Of a stretch of DNA of 63,733 nucleotides, positions 9,667-20,269 are shown in pieces. Source of the stretch: Mesostigma viride (taxonomy: Eukaryota > Streptophyta > Mesostigmatophyceae > Mesostigmatales > Mesostigmataceae). Location of the stretch: contig RPFO01000542.1 of assembly GCA_009746045.1 (NCBI GenBank), positions 896,444-960,176 of the forward strand, read 5' to 3'. Position 1 is the first letter of the stretch. The number at the start of each line of letters is the position of its first letter. A program made the translations under genes and the position numbers. The notes beneath the pieces are model-generated. The model was not told where the DNA came from. It searched no databases and saw only the letters and a program-made list of their open reading frames with translations.

Positions 9667-11373
9667 GTGGGTGAAATCGATGGACGCATTTCCGAAGAAG
9701 CCAGCCGCGGGCCACACCCATGGCGCGGGCGGGGCGCGGGCGGGGGCGGGGGAGAAGGCGCGGGTGCGGGCGCGGGCGCCACCCAAGACGCGGGCGCGGG
9801 CGCGGGCCCGGGCGGGGGCGGGGGCGGGCGCAGGCGCCGGCGCGGGTGCGGGCGCGGGCGCCACCCAAGGCGCGCGCGCGGGCGCGGGCGGGGTGGGGGC
9901 GCAGGCGCCGGCGCGGGTGCGGGCGCGGGCGCCACCGCCGACTTGGATGATGAGCCAGCAACCGAAGCCGAGAGGGAGAGGCACCGCTCTTCGAAGGTGT
10001 TCGATCTCGAAGTGTTTTGGGGCCCGGATATGACCGTGTATGTCCGCTGGCGCCTAGCCGCATCGGAGACGTTGGTAAATGCACCGGTGAACAAGTGGCA
10101 GCCCACAGGGCCTAATGGCGAGGCTTGTGACGGGGTCACGCCCATTGGGTACACCCCGCAGGGAGATCCTGTCTATGGGTGCCTCCTCATAGAGCGTGGC
10201 AAGGCCCCCAAAGGAAGTCCTGGTCTAGTGCCGCTTTTTGAATGGGACGAGGGCGGTGCCAGGAGATGTACCTGCGCTAGCCTTCACAGCCTTTTTCCTG
10301 ACATCGTCGCCGCTGAGAAGCAGCAGTTGCTGGACGGATGGATTGAGCAGGTGCCAAAGTCCGTGGAGGATGTGCGTGCCAACAACGAGAATCTGTTCGA
10401 CATCATGGAGCAAAAGCTCAAAGAGAAGCGTGAACTGCAAGCGAACAAGGCGGTACCCTTACCGCTGCGATCTGCAGGCGACCAGTCGGTTGCGCGGGCA
10501 ACACGAGCACTGAGGCTGCCCATAAAACAAGTAATCTCACACGTCGCTTGCCCTGCCCGCGAGATTCAAGCGCAGATCAACCGCGCATGTGCGCCCGCTG
10601 CGCGAGGGAGCACATCAACGGCAACGCCCGCTTTGCGCACACTGATTTCCGGCAGGCACACCTTCAAGGTGAATGGAAGCCTCATACGACGCAGCGACCT
10701 ACTCGTTGTTAAGCGGCCAGCCGTCACCTGCGGGCAGGGAATGCCGTGGGCACCACACATGCTGGTGAAGGTCCTTGATCTGGAAGGCGATCGCACGGAG
10801 CGTGACAGCATTGTCGCCTCTCCTTACTACGCACCGTCGTGGACGGGCCAGTTTTCTAGAGTGACATTAGGTGGCGGCAGCGCAGGGATGACGGTCCCCA
10901 TTTCTGATGTACACCTGCAGCACTGGACAGTGGGCGGTACGGCAGAGGTGCACCAGCCTGAGCTGATCAGTACCGGCAAACTGTCAGCTGCCACGGTGGC
11001 GGCGTTGAAAGAGCACCCGCAGATTGACTTTGAGCATTACAAGACTGCCACCGCCGCCAGGGCAGCAGCAAAGGATGACTGCAATGCCTACTTTGCCGAG
11101 CATGGAGCACGTGCGCTTATCGGGATGCGCCTGTGTGCCCTGTTTCCGGGGATAGCGAGGAAGAGGGAGCGCTTCCATGGCTGGGTCACTAAGGTTCAGG
11201 AAAGGGGAGGTCACCTGCTCATCAAGGCGATGTGGGCTGATGGGCAGTGTGAGGACTATCATGCCCTGGCGGAGGTGACGCAGTTCGTGTGCGGCTGCCC
11301 ACACCCAGTCGAGGCATTTGGCCGCGCTCGCTTCTTTCCACAGGAGCTAGGCTGGCACCGTGAACGCAGGTGA
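9667..11373 (+). CDS. GC-rich ORF with possible C-terminal Tudor-like segment
   Basis: A 568-codon frame. The first 95 codons are Gly/Ala/Arg-rich and lie in a GC-only patch (9720-9950) that is open in several frames, so the true start may be later. From about residue 97 the sequence looks like a real protein, with balanced composition and predicted alpha/beta content. Near residues 490-545 is a G-x-F-x-G-W-V segment followed by ADGQCEDYHALAEV. This has the shape of Tudor/PWWP-like domains (F-x-G-x-V, then DG-x-x-ED). That call is tentative. The ORF lies inside the 8.5 kb TIR element, so it may be element-encoded. It matches no transposase I know. Confidence 0.45.
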   Translation: MGEIDGRISEEASRGPHPWRGRGAGGGGGEGAGAGAGATQDAGAGAGPGGGGGGRRRRRGCGRGRHPRRARGRGRGGGAGAGAGAGAGATADLDDEPATEAERERHRSSKVFDLEVFWGPDMTVYVRWRLAASETLVNAPVNKWQPTGPNGEACDGVTPIGYTPQGDPVYGCLLIERGKAPKGSPGLVPLFEWDEGGARRCTCASLHSLFPDIVAAEKQQLLDGWIEQVPKSVEDVRANNENLFDIMEQKLKEKRELQANKAVPLPLRSAGDQSVARATRALRLPIKQVISHVACPAREIQAQINRACAPAARGSTSTATPALRTLISGRHTFKVNGSLIRRSDLLVVKRPAVTCGQGMPWAPHMLVKVLDLEGDRTERDSIVASPYYAPSWTGQFSRVTLGGGSAGMTVPISDVHLQHWTVGGTAEVHQPELISTGKLSAATVAALKEHPQIDFEHYKTATAARAAAKDDCNAYFAEHGARALIGMRLCALFPGIARKRERFHGWVTKVQERGGHLLIKAMWADGQCEDYHALAEVTQFVCGCPHPVEAFGRARFFPQELGWHRERR

Positions 11374-11423
11374 TGGCACCCACATAGACGATGCCGTCCC
11401 TGCTGTGCACAGTGACAGTGAAG

Positions 11424-11572
11424 GCGGGGAGGAGGAGGAAGAGGGAGAGAAAGAGGGGGAGAAAGAGGGGGAGGAGGGAGGAGGAGGGAGAGGGGGAGAG
11501 GGGGAGGGAGAATGGGAGGGGGAGGGGGAGGAGGAAGAGGGAGAGGGAGAGGGAGAGGAGAGGAGGATGCGG
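11424..11572. repeat. GGA-rich purine tract
   Basis: A nearly pure G/A stretch of GGGGAG and GAGGAA units directly follows the 9667 ORF. 11573-12027 that follows is unremarkable single-copy-looking sequence without a visible gene. Confidence 0.7.
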
Positions 11573-12027
11573 AATGGGAGCCGGGGATGACTGGTAGATG
11601 AGACGGTGCCATCTACCGGCGCATGGAATGAAGTGGTAGACAAGTTTACTCATGGTTGTCGGCAAGTGAGCATGCACGCCTGGCCTAGCTGAATTTAAAT
11701 CAATGAGTTGAGTTTGGAGAGGCTGCATTTTGCTTGGATGAAGAATGTGTTAGCATGGCCAAACTTTTATGGCTTGTAGCCAAATCCTCTTGGGGTATGT
11801 GCACAGTGTACTAGCGGTGTGTGCAATTGCGAGGATTCCTGTCTTGTAGCGATGTGGCCTCTCACCCTGCAGCCTGGTAGATGTGTTGGCATGCAGCCAC
11901 CCATCATTGGTCATCCGATCTGGTGTGATTTGCATTTGCACACCTTGTATTAAGGCCATGATATGATGATGTCTTGTTATTTTTAATGTGTATATGCGAA
12001 AAGAGGCATAATATGCTTGTATATAGT

Positions 12028-12838
12028 GCTAGCAAATGTCACTACCTTTACCTATGCCTGACCTTACAAGTTGAGGATGGTCTAATGTAGTGGCAAACAG
12101 GTTATTTACAACAATTCACAGTTTTCTGACATAGTTTGAGGCAACTATACTTACCAAAATGCTTGAAAAAGGCAAAAATTGCACCATTTATGCTAGCAAA
12201 CGTCACTATTTTGAGATCAAACTGGGCCCAAACTTGGCCCATGGTCTAATCTAGTGGTGTGTAGGTTGCTTCCAACATTTCATAGCTTTCTGACATAGTT
12301 TGATATTGTTTAGTAGCTTACACTGAGCAAAATGCTTGAAAATGGCAAAAAATGCACCATTTATGCTAGCAAACGTCACTATTTTGACGTCAGACTGAGC
12401 CCAAACTTGGCCCATGGTCTAATCTAGTGGTGTTTAGGTTGCTTCCAATATTTCATAGCTTTATGACGTAGTTTGATATTGTTTAGTAGCTTACACTTAG
12501 CAAAATGCTTGAAAATGGCAAAAAATGCAGTATTTATGCCAGCAAACGTCACTATTTTGAGTTCAGATTGACCCCAAACTTTGTGCATGGTCTATTCTAG
12601 TGGTAATTAGGTTGCTTGCAAATATCCATGATGGTTTGACGTGATTTAGTACTGTTTCCTATTTATTACTATTTAATTTAATTTAAAATGACAAAAATGT
12701 ACCTTTATTGCTAGCAAATGTCACCAAGATGACGTCCGATCGATACCAAACTTTGTACGAGATCTATTTTGGTTGCAAACATCATGCATGACAATTTTCA
12801 GCATAAAAAGACAAACTTCGGTACGAAGTACATTTTGC
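12028..12838. repeat. 173-bp diverged tandem repeat
   Basis: Five units are marked by GCTAGCAAA (or GCCAGCAAA) at 12028, 12192, 12365, 12538 and 12710, giving spacings of 164, 173, 173 and 172. Shared blocks include AACGTCACTATTTTGA, the phrase CCCATGGTCTAATCTAGTGG and CTTGAAAATGGCAAAAAATG. The array ends against the right terminal inverted repeat of the 8.5 kb element. Confidence 0.8.
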
Positions 12839-12866
12839 GTGCTGGAGTACATTCTTAATGGCTGGT

Positions 12867-15800
12867 AGGGAGGGCCGGCAAGAGGATGTGGGTGCAAGAG
12901 AAGCCCGCTCAATGGCGGGAAGCACCCAGGTACATGAGTGCGTCAGATTCCTCTCCGGTTTACTTGTATTGAAAAGGTTTGCGTGCGTATATCCTTGTTT
13001 ATTTTTGTAGTAATTTTTTTCTTGTGAATGGACAATCGCGTTTGCTATTTTTACAGGGAAGTCCGTTCGAGCAGCAAGAGGGCGGTGACAGGAGGGGAAG
13101 TGGATCTTACGGTGGTTCCACTGCAGAGGGGGGAAGGGTAAGTTACCGTTGACTTACAAATTGAAAGTTTAGGTTCGTCCTCAATTGACAGAGTTACGAC
13201 GGCCGGCGTTTCTCTACACTTTTCTTACATTAAAAATCTTCCGTTGATAATGTTCTTGCAGGAAGCCGGTCGTCAGGGTGGGGCAAATCTCCAGGGAGAG
13301 GGGGCTATCGCTGTCGGTGAGCCTGTGTCAGAGGGCGCGGGTGGAAGCGACGGCGATACTGCGAAAATGACACGCTTTAAGGAGCAAGCGGATGCTTATA
13401 AACTGAGGACGTTAGCAAAGCGGGTTGTGGCCGAGGTGAGAACGGAAACAGCCCCACCTGAGGTACGGAACCAGATGATGACTCTCCATCAAGTCGCTGA
13501 GTTGATCGTGAAGAATGCCCTCACGCCCGATGGAGCCACACAGCCTGAGGAGATCCCGAGCGCCAAGGCCTTGATAAAGTGGATGCAGGAGAACCTGTTC
13601 GAGGGCAAAGCGAAGGAGAGGAATTGTAAACTGAAGACGGTGACGATGGCGGACGCCAAGACTCTGATCAAGATGTTGAAGGAACACGATGCCCGCCGGG
13701 ACAAGTCTCCGAAGATCGCGAAGGGGTCGAAGAAAGCGGCTGAAGCAGCAGCGGTTGAGGGGAATGAGGTAAGTCTACCTCTGTTGTGAGGGGGGCTTTG
13801 TTCTTGAGGTCCACGTTTCATGTAGGTTGCGACGGCCGGCGTTTCTCAAGTGTGACATTTACTTTATTCCTTTCGGTTATGCTTTCCTGATTTTTTCATA
13901 TCATTGTTAAGGGGAACGAGGTAAGTATACCTCTGTTGTGAGGGGGGCTTTGATGTTGAGGTTCAGGTTTCATGTAGGTTGCGACGGCCGGCGTTTCTCA
14001 ATCGGCATTTACTTTATTCCTTTTGGTTATGCTTTCCTGATTTTTTCGCATCAACGCAGTACGTGCAGGCCGAGAGGGCGACCCACGCGGCCATCCTGTA
14101 CTCAATCAGCCTCGACCAGCACGCGCGCAGCTCGGATTTGGAAATAGCGAGTACATGGACTGCTGCCGTCGACGAATTCCAGAAGGGACTCTCCGAAGCA
14201 CTTGCGACCCAGAAGGGGAAGGCGCTGAAGGGAAAGGGGAAAGGAAAGGAGGTGGAGGTTGCGGATGCTCCCGTGTCTCTGCTTGAGAAATGGGAGAAGG
14301 CCCCGGTGTCGCAGGATGATGATGACATCCTGGATGTGAACGATGAGATCGCGAAGGGCAAACGGTTGCGGAAGCAGCTTGCCGTTCAGCCTCGGGACCT
14401 CGATGAGATGTCCAAAGCCTTGGTGCATCGAAATCGGGTGTGGACAAGGAACCTGTTCGTGGGGCCTCAGAAGCTCCTCGCACGAGACTTGCATCTGTCT
14501 AGAGCCGAGCAGAACGCCACCATTTTTGCAAACTCGGAGTCCGACTACGGCCACGACAAGCTGGTGATTCCTGTGTGGCGGTACTCGTTCCAGTTTTTGG
14601 CTGACCGGTGCCCCAACACTTTTCATGACTGGATGAAAAAGGAAGGCACCCAGCGTCAGCTCGCGCAACTCTTCGGGGAGATGGGGGGGCACGGACAATG
14701 AAGGCTGGCTACGCTCGCGCAATGACTGACAAAGAGATTGATATCTACCTGCGAACGAGCTCGGCCAAGGGAATGGCCGAAGCTGCTTCCACCGCGGTTC
14801 TGACAGGACCGGCCGATATTCTGGACGATCTTAAGCCCGTGGACGTGAGAAAGGCCGCGCTTTTGGACAGTTTGTGCAAGTCCGCCTGGGAGATGGCTCC
14901 ACTCGAGAAGAAGCCACCGTTGCCGCCAGCCATTTGCGGCTTTCTCGTGCTGGACGGGAACCACTTTACCACACTCATCAAATCGGTGAAATTCGAACTG
15001 GTCACCGACAATATGACGGTGGACCAAAGATCTGTGTGGTACCAGGCAATGCTGAATGGTTTCATGAAGGCGGAAAAGCTCAGGGTCGTTGCGCGGGGAG
15101 GGAAGGAGCAGGAGGTCACGAAGACCGTGGCCGCGGCGAAGCTGGAGGAGTGGGCAACTGATTGGACGAATTTCGGGGGGGTGGACGTGCAGATGCTCAA
15201 GGGTGAGACCATCCTGCCGACCTGGTGGCAGATCCGTGAACAGAAGGTAAGCCAGGTTGCGACCGCCGGCGTTTCTATAAGTGGTTTTCTTGTGTTAATT
15301 TCAGTATGCCATTAGTTCGGTCAAGATGCGACCGCCGGCGTTTCTATAAGGGGTTTTCATGTTCCACCTTAGCATGCCATATTTTGGTCAAGATGCGACC
15401 GCCGGCGTTTCTGTCAGTCGTATTCTTGTTCTCAGTTGAGTTGTGCTTATTTTGGAGGACTATCGATGTGTCTCTGCGCGTTGTTGCCCTACGGGGATGC
15501 AGGTTACCGAACAAGTCGGCAAGATGATCGAAGTTGTCAGGCAGCTCGGGAACGCCATGAACGCCGAGGACACAGCCCAAGCCAAGGCAACGTGGGGCTC
15601 AGCGCTGGGGGATGTGCACCGGGCCTACCAGGCATATGGACCCGTCAAGAGAGGGAAGGGCGTGTCTCTCCCAACTCCTCTGTACGGCAAGATCTGGGCG
15701 ATTGTGAAGCCCTTTTGGCAGAAAGGAGAGCAAGCCAAGGCCGAAGGGGACGGCGCAGGCGACAAGGCAGGAGGGGCTGAAGAGACGGACAAGTGGGGGC

Positions 15801-18800
15801 CGGACCAGAAGAACTTCATGCAGCGCTGGCTGTTCTGGTGTGAGGACCCTTTGAAGCCCGCTGTCGACGGCAAGCCGGCGATCGCACAGGATATCGCGGC
15901 TCGGCAAGACTTCCTTGACACGCGCCCTAAAGACAAGGCGCACGAACTGTCCATTTTCACCGCGCATCGGGAACTTGCGAGTTTCCAGTACTTCGACAGC
16001 CTGATCCAAGCGCCGATCATGTCCTGTGAGGCCCCTCCCAGCAACCTGATAAAAATAATGGAAGTCGCCAAGAATTTGATAGAGGGGGCGAAGCAATTCG
16101 CCCACATCAAGTTCCTGGAGAACCCCGACCTGATTGGCTCCGTCAGACAACTAGACGGGACTTTCGACCCCGTAATGGTGAGGGAGCACGTGTTTGGCGT
16201 GAAGCTGAAGGGCACCTTCGCCACGGACCTCGACAAGTTCATCGCCGACTGCCGCCTGACCAAAGACTTTTGGCGGGTGGTCGTCACGGCCACGAGGGCG
16301 ATCATTCTCACGCTGAGGGACCTTCCGCCGGCTAAAAGGAAAGTGGTCGACCAGAAGGACTGGAAGTTCCCGAGAGGGCTGCTCGCTTCCCACCCCCGTC
16401 ATTTGTATGACGATTTGGGGGTGAAGACCAAACATCTGCTGGGTGTGCCACAGGAGGCGGCGGCGGAGGTCGAGAAGGAGGTCGAGGAGGCGGCGGAGGA
16501 GGGGACTACCAAGGCCAAGAAGGGGTGGCGGGACAGGTTGGAAGGCTACAGCGATTGGAAGGGGGTGAGGATGGGATCCGACTGGATCGCATACAGGACA
16601 ATGATATGGAAGGAAGACGAAAAAAGAAAGGATCTGGTGGTGACGAAGGTGGTGGACGAGTTGTACACGGGGTCTGACAAAATTCCTCGGTCGCTGAAGG
16701 ACCAGGCGTTTGCTGTGCTGGACCTGGCAGCTGACAGGAACGAGAAGTGGAGGAACCTGCGCAAGTGGGACCCAGACTGCATTCCGGAGGACAGCCACAT
16801 GCCCAAACCCTCCTCGCATTTCAGCCCGGTCGTGTGGGATGTGGTTGACAACATGACCAACGCCCTTTTTAGGGGACCCTGCAGAGTTCTGCTGGTGTTC
16901 GGGGAGACCGCCCATATCCGCCGGTGGAAGCGCCTGGTCCGCCTTATCAAATATCGGCTTCGTAAAACTGGGTGGACAGACCTCGCCTACTTTGCCGACG
17001 ACGATTCTTCGTCTGATGAGGATGATGATTCGGAGAAGGGGGAAGAGGGGAAGGAGGACAAGGGGGAGGCGGATGAGGATGAGGATGAGGACGAGGAGGA
17101 CGAGGAGGACGATGAGGACGAGGAGGACGAGGAGGACGAGGAGGACGAGGAGGACGAGGAGGACGAGGAGGAGGATCATGCTGATCGGCACCCGCCCGGG
17201 GTGGGTGGGGGGAGGCGGAGGGGGAGAAAGGGGATGGGGATGGGGAGAAGGGAGGAGGGGGAGGGGGAGAGGGACGGGGGAGGAGATGGAAGGGGAGGGA
17301 AAAAGCGCAGTCGGGGTGATGGAGGCTCGCGTGAGGAGACAATGGGGGGGATGAAGACAAAAGGGGGGGAGGTAAGCGCCAGCGTGCTGGTGAAGGAGAC
17401 TCGAGGCCTGTCGTTGGAAACGCCGGCGGGCGTATCTGTGATGAGGGGGATCGCCAGCAGGAAGGAGGCTCGCGGCCTGTTACTGGAAACGCCGGCGGGC
17501 GTATCTGTGATGAGGAGGGGGATCGCCAGCAGGAAGGAGGCTCGCAGCCTGTTACTGGTAACGCCGGCGGGCGTATCTGTGATGAGGATGGGGATCGCCA
17601 GCAGGAAGCAGGCTCGCGGCCTGTTACTGGTAGCGCCGGCGGGCGTTCCCGATTTACGGGAGGCGGTCGTGTCCGACAGATGGGAATGAGGCCTCGTCAG
17701 GATTCATGGGGACCCCCGGTTGAGGGGACCCCCGCCCTCGCCTCGGTTTCTTTGGGTCTGGGTGACGATCCCGTACCGTCGTCAGGAAGGACGGTTGTGA
17801 TGACTTTGCCCCCCCGCTCGACGGGGATGGAGCAATGCCCGGACACGATACTGCTGAATGAGGATGACGATCCGGACCCGTCGGCTGACACGGATTTTGT
17901 TGCGAGCACCCCACTGCAGAAGAGGGTATTGGAGGCTCGTAACGTGGAGGGTCCGCCGACAGTCTCAGGTGGAGGGCCGGCGTTTGCCGGATTGATGCGC
18001 CCGACTGAGGTGGTCGATGTTGAGGTGCCGCCAGGGACATCGACCGCACCGTTGACCGCATTGACGGATATCTTCGATCGACCAAGGATGCCCTTCCACG
18101 CTCCAACGGTACATTCGGCCGGTAAATTTCATTTTCAATAAACGAGTTTAATAAGTACCTTAATATATTTCTACATAAGTTTTTTTGCATCAGTCCATGG
18201 CTTCATTGATTTCTCACACGACCCTTCCGTATGCATGTTAATTGGCATCTGCTTACGTGCAGGGAAAGGCGAAGAAGAAACTCCAGTTCGGTTTCCCCGT
18301 GGATCCGCGTCTGGGACTGTGTCCGGAGAGGCCGGCCGTGTTGTTGGCCAGGCCGCGGTCGGCGAACCAGTTGCACAACCGGGGGCGGGAGGGGACGAGC
18401 TCCCACCCAACGCACCAACCCACGCACCAGCCTTACCGTGCGGTCAGCCAGAAAAAACGTACGAAGAGTTGATGGCAGAGGCGGCGGCTGCGCAGGGGCA
18501 GAAGGCAAAACGTCGGGGAGGGGGCAGGCGAGGGGCGGGGCAGGAGACGGAGGGTGCCGACGAACCTGCACAGCCGCAGAAGGGTGGTGGTCAGGGCAGA
18601 GATGCGACGGCCGAAAACCGAATCAGGGACGTTCGGCCGGACGTCCGGATGCGCTTTATGGATGGCGCGAAACTGAGTCGCGGAGGTTGGAGTTCGAAAT
18701 GGGTAGACGACGTGTGCATAAACTGGCAGCACAAGTACCCCAAGAAGGAAGATTTTCTGCTCTTTGGCACCCTCCTGGGCAAAGAGAGGGAGAAGGTGGT

Positions 18801-18957
18801 GATCAGATGGTTTGATGAAGGGCACGACCTCGGTTGGAGTAATGAGTGCGAGGAAAAGTTTCGTTTTCCTCTGAAGTTCGCTAGAGAACATGTTACTCTC
18901 CTGAAGGAAGGCGCCAGCTGGGACAACATTCCTTCATATCGACCTGGCAAGCGATGA
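12867..18957 (+). CDS. Long multi-exon gene, unknown function (3' part)
   Basis: Exons by splice signals: 12867-12929, 13057-13137, 13262-13768, perhaps a 9-nt micro-exon 13912-13920, then 14060-15246, 15503-17371, 17680-18121 and 18263-18957. All are open and joined in phase 0 except the last junction (phase 1). Together they give about 1,600 residues. One break exists: at a run of seven G (14683-14689) the frame shifts by one base, ending at 14701 in one frame and continuing in another. A stop-free read-through of 15503-17371 to 17689 is also possible. The product is hydrophilic, rich in Lys/Glu helices, with a long Asp/Glu tract (about 17015-17175). I recognise no domain. The introns carry the GC-palindrome modules. 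It resembles neither Gag/Pol nor a known transposase. Confidence 0.5.
13193..13998 (+). repeat. GC-palindrome modules in introns 13138-13261 and 13769-14059
   Basis: Copies lie at 13193-13215, 13826-13846 and 13978-13998, each with the core ACGGCCGGCGT. The second intron region is a tandem duplication of about 150 bases: GAG-GTAAG, TACCTCTGTTGTGAGGGGG, the module and a T-rich 3' part are all repeated. The duplication includes the last nine exon bases (GGGAAYGAG). Confidence 0.8.
15256..15412 (+). repeat. Three GC-palindrome modules in intron 15247-15502
   Basis: Copies at 15256-15276, 15325-15345 and 15391-15412 share GCGACCGCCGGCGTTTCT. They are spaced 69 and 66 bases apart within a tandem repeat that includes GTATGCCAT/GCATGCCAT and TTCGGTCAAGA/TTTGGTCAAGA. 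The intron borders are AAG-GTAAGC and TGCAG-GTTACC, in phase 0. Confidence 0.8.
17384..17655 (+). repeat. Four GC-palindrome modules in intron or exon 17372-17679
   Basis: A 69-72-base unit is repeated four times, each holding AACGCCGGCGGGCGTATCT or a variant (near 17418, 17488, 17560 and 17633). The periods are multiples of three, so the stretch is also open as protein (GVSVMR...IASRK repeats). It lies between a donor (GGGGAG-GTAAGC at 17372) and an acceptor (CGACAG ending at 17679) that are in phase 0. It can therefore be read as a retained or removed intron. Confidence 0.65.
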
Positions 18958-19199
18958 TGGGCGAGGACTTTGCACGAAATCGCGTTTTGCACGTAATTGC
19001 CCACCGCAACGTGGAGAAATGCAGATGTACATAGTAGTTGGTTCAGTGACCGTGACTTTGGGCAGTTTAGTAGTTGGGGTGACGTGTCCAATGTATATAT
19101 GGTGGGGCGCGTCCAAGGGGGTCCACGCTGATTGAGCACTTGCATGTGTTCTTTCAACATATTCGGACATGTATGAAATGAATAAATTGTTTGGACGAT

Positions 19200-19450
19200 T
19201 GCAAATTGATTGATTGAAGAATGAGATACCATTAATAATTGAAAAATGTAAAACCTCATTGTGAATTTGTACATACTTCAAACTTTCACATGCATGCCCC
19301 AAATTGTGCATTTGTGCAGGTTTTAATTATGAGAAGTAGCATTTCTCTACAAATATTGAGAAATTTAGGGGCACTTGGGGTTGTTGGCCATGTTCATTCA
19401 TGATAAAATGGACTTTTTATGCTGTAACATCATATTCCACTAGTCCAAAA
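19200..19450 (+). repeat. Diverged copy of the inner arm of the 15.4 kb structure
   Basis: Blocks such as ATGAGATACCATT, TTTCACATGCATGCCC, TTTAGGGGCACTT, CATTCATGAT and CATATTCCAC occur in the same order as at 60549-60756, with the mirror at 49430-49640. The copy lies about 240 bases downstream of the stop of the long gene. The rest of 18958-19514 has no visible gene. Confidence 0.75.
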
Positions 19451-19514
19451 CGCTGCTTTCATGACGTCAAAAGTACCAGCAATGGCCCTAGGTTGGAGCA
19501 GTAGATGTTGGGGA

Positions 19515-20175
19515 CGCCCTCCCGTTGGGGAGTCACGGAGCATTAACCCCGATGAATGGATGGATGGGTGCACACATTCCTACCGGTCTAATCTATCTAC
19601 ATTGGCTACATACTACATCTATCTAACAACATTCTAACTACATCATCTATCTAGGCAGCCGCACGCTGCCCTAGGGGGAGCTATCTAGCGTGCCTCCCGC
19701 GGTTGTCTCCTTGATATATGGCATGCCCTGGTACAGGTCCTCATTGCGGACATGAGCAGCATATCCTACTCTGAAAATGGAACGCAGCATGTTGGTGACC
19801 GCGCCGTCCAGCTTGCGGGCCAGGTCGGCGGTGAGGGTCCACGTCTCGGCCCCATACGTGAGAACAGGACGAGGGTCTTGAACAGGTCCTGTTTCTCGAT
19901 CTTGCCCAGGGGCTTGCACCACAGGGCCCGGTACTGGCGTAAAGCGTGCCAGGCGAGGGAGATGCGATGGTCCACATCAAACTCGCAGCTGGGGAGCAGG
20001 CTGCCCAGCAGCTGGACGCGGTCCCAATACAGGACTCGAGAGAGCCGTCGAGGAGATAGAGGGGTGGCGGTGAGTGGGTGAGCCCAACCGCCAAGGCCTC
20101 TGTCTTCTTGCTGACCTCAAGCCCCACTGCACGGGCCTCGAGAGCCAGGCAGTCAAGCCATGTCTGCACGTGCCC
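19515..20175 (-). mobile_element. 5'-truncated LINE fragment, C-terminal RT region and 3' end
   Basis: On the minus strand the coding part (about 20170-19671) reads a reverse-transcriptase thumb-like segment (GLEVSKKTEALAVGL), then, with frame changes, VLTYGAETWTLTADLARKLDGA, which is typical of LINE ORF2 C termini. The 3' UTR follows and ends at about 19515 with a hairpin (GGAGCATTAACCCC region and TCCGTGACTCCCCAACGGGA). Frameshifts and the missing 5' part show it is dead. The coding end reads into a CAAGGAGACAACC motif that is also found at several other places in this window. Confidence 0.75.
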
Positions 20176-20269
20176 AGTGTCCTCCTGCAGCCATGCATGC
20201 GCTCAACAGCCAATCAGCAATCGAGCTATTATAGGTGAGACAACCGAGCAGTCGAGCGCATGCATAACC

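Larger units (their letters stand above)
4380..12865. mobile_element. 8.5 kb element with 27-bp terminal inverted repeats
   Basis: The left terminus 4380-4406 starts CCAGCCGTTAAGAATG. The right terminus 12839-12865 is its reverse complement with one mismatch. Just inside each end is an AGTACATTTTG motif, and the same motif recurs many times in the internal palindrome at 8148-8760, which ties the interior to the ends. The ends lie exactly where an exon of the long gene is broken. Inside are hexanucleotide arrays, a palindrome, two ORFs (8688 and 9667) and a 173-bp tandem repeat. I see no convincing transposase, and no clear target-site duplication, so the superfamily is unassigned. About 4407-4970 inside the left end is AT-rich with no gene visible. 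Confidence 0.65.
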
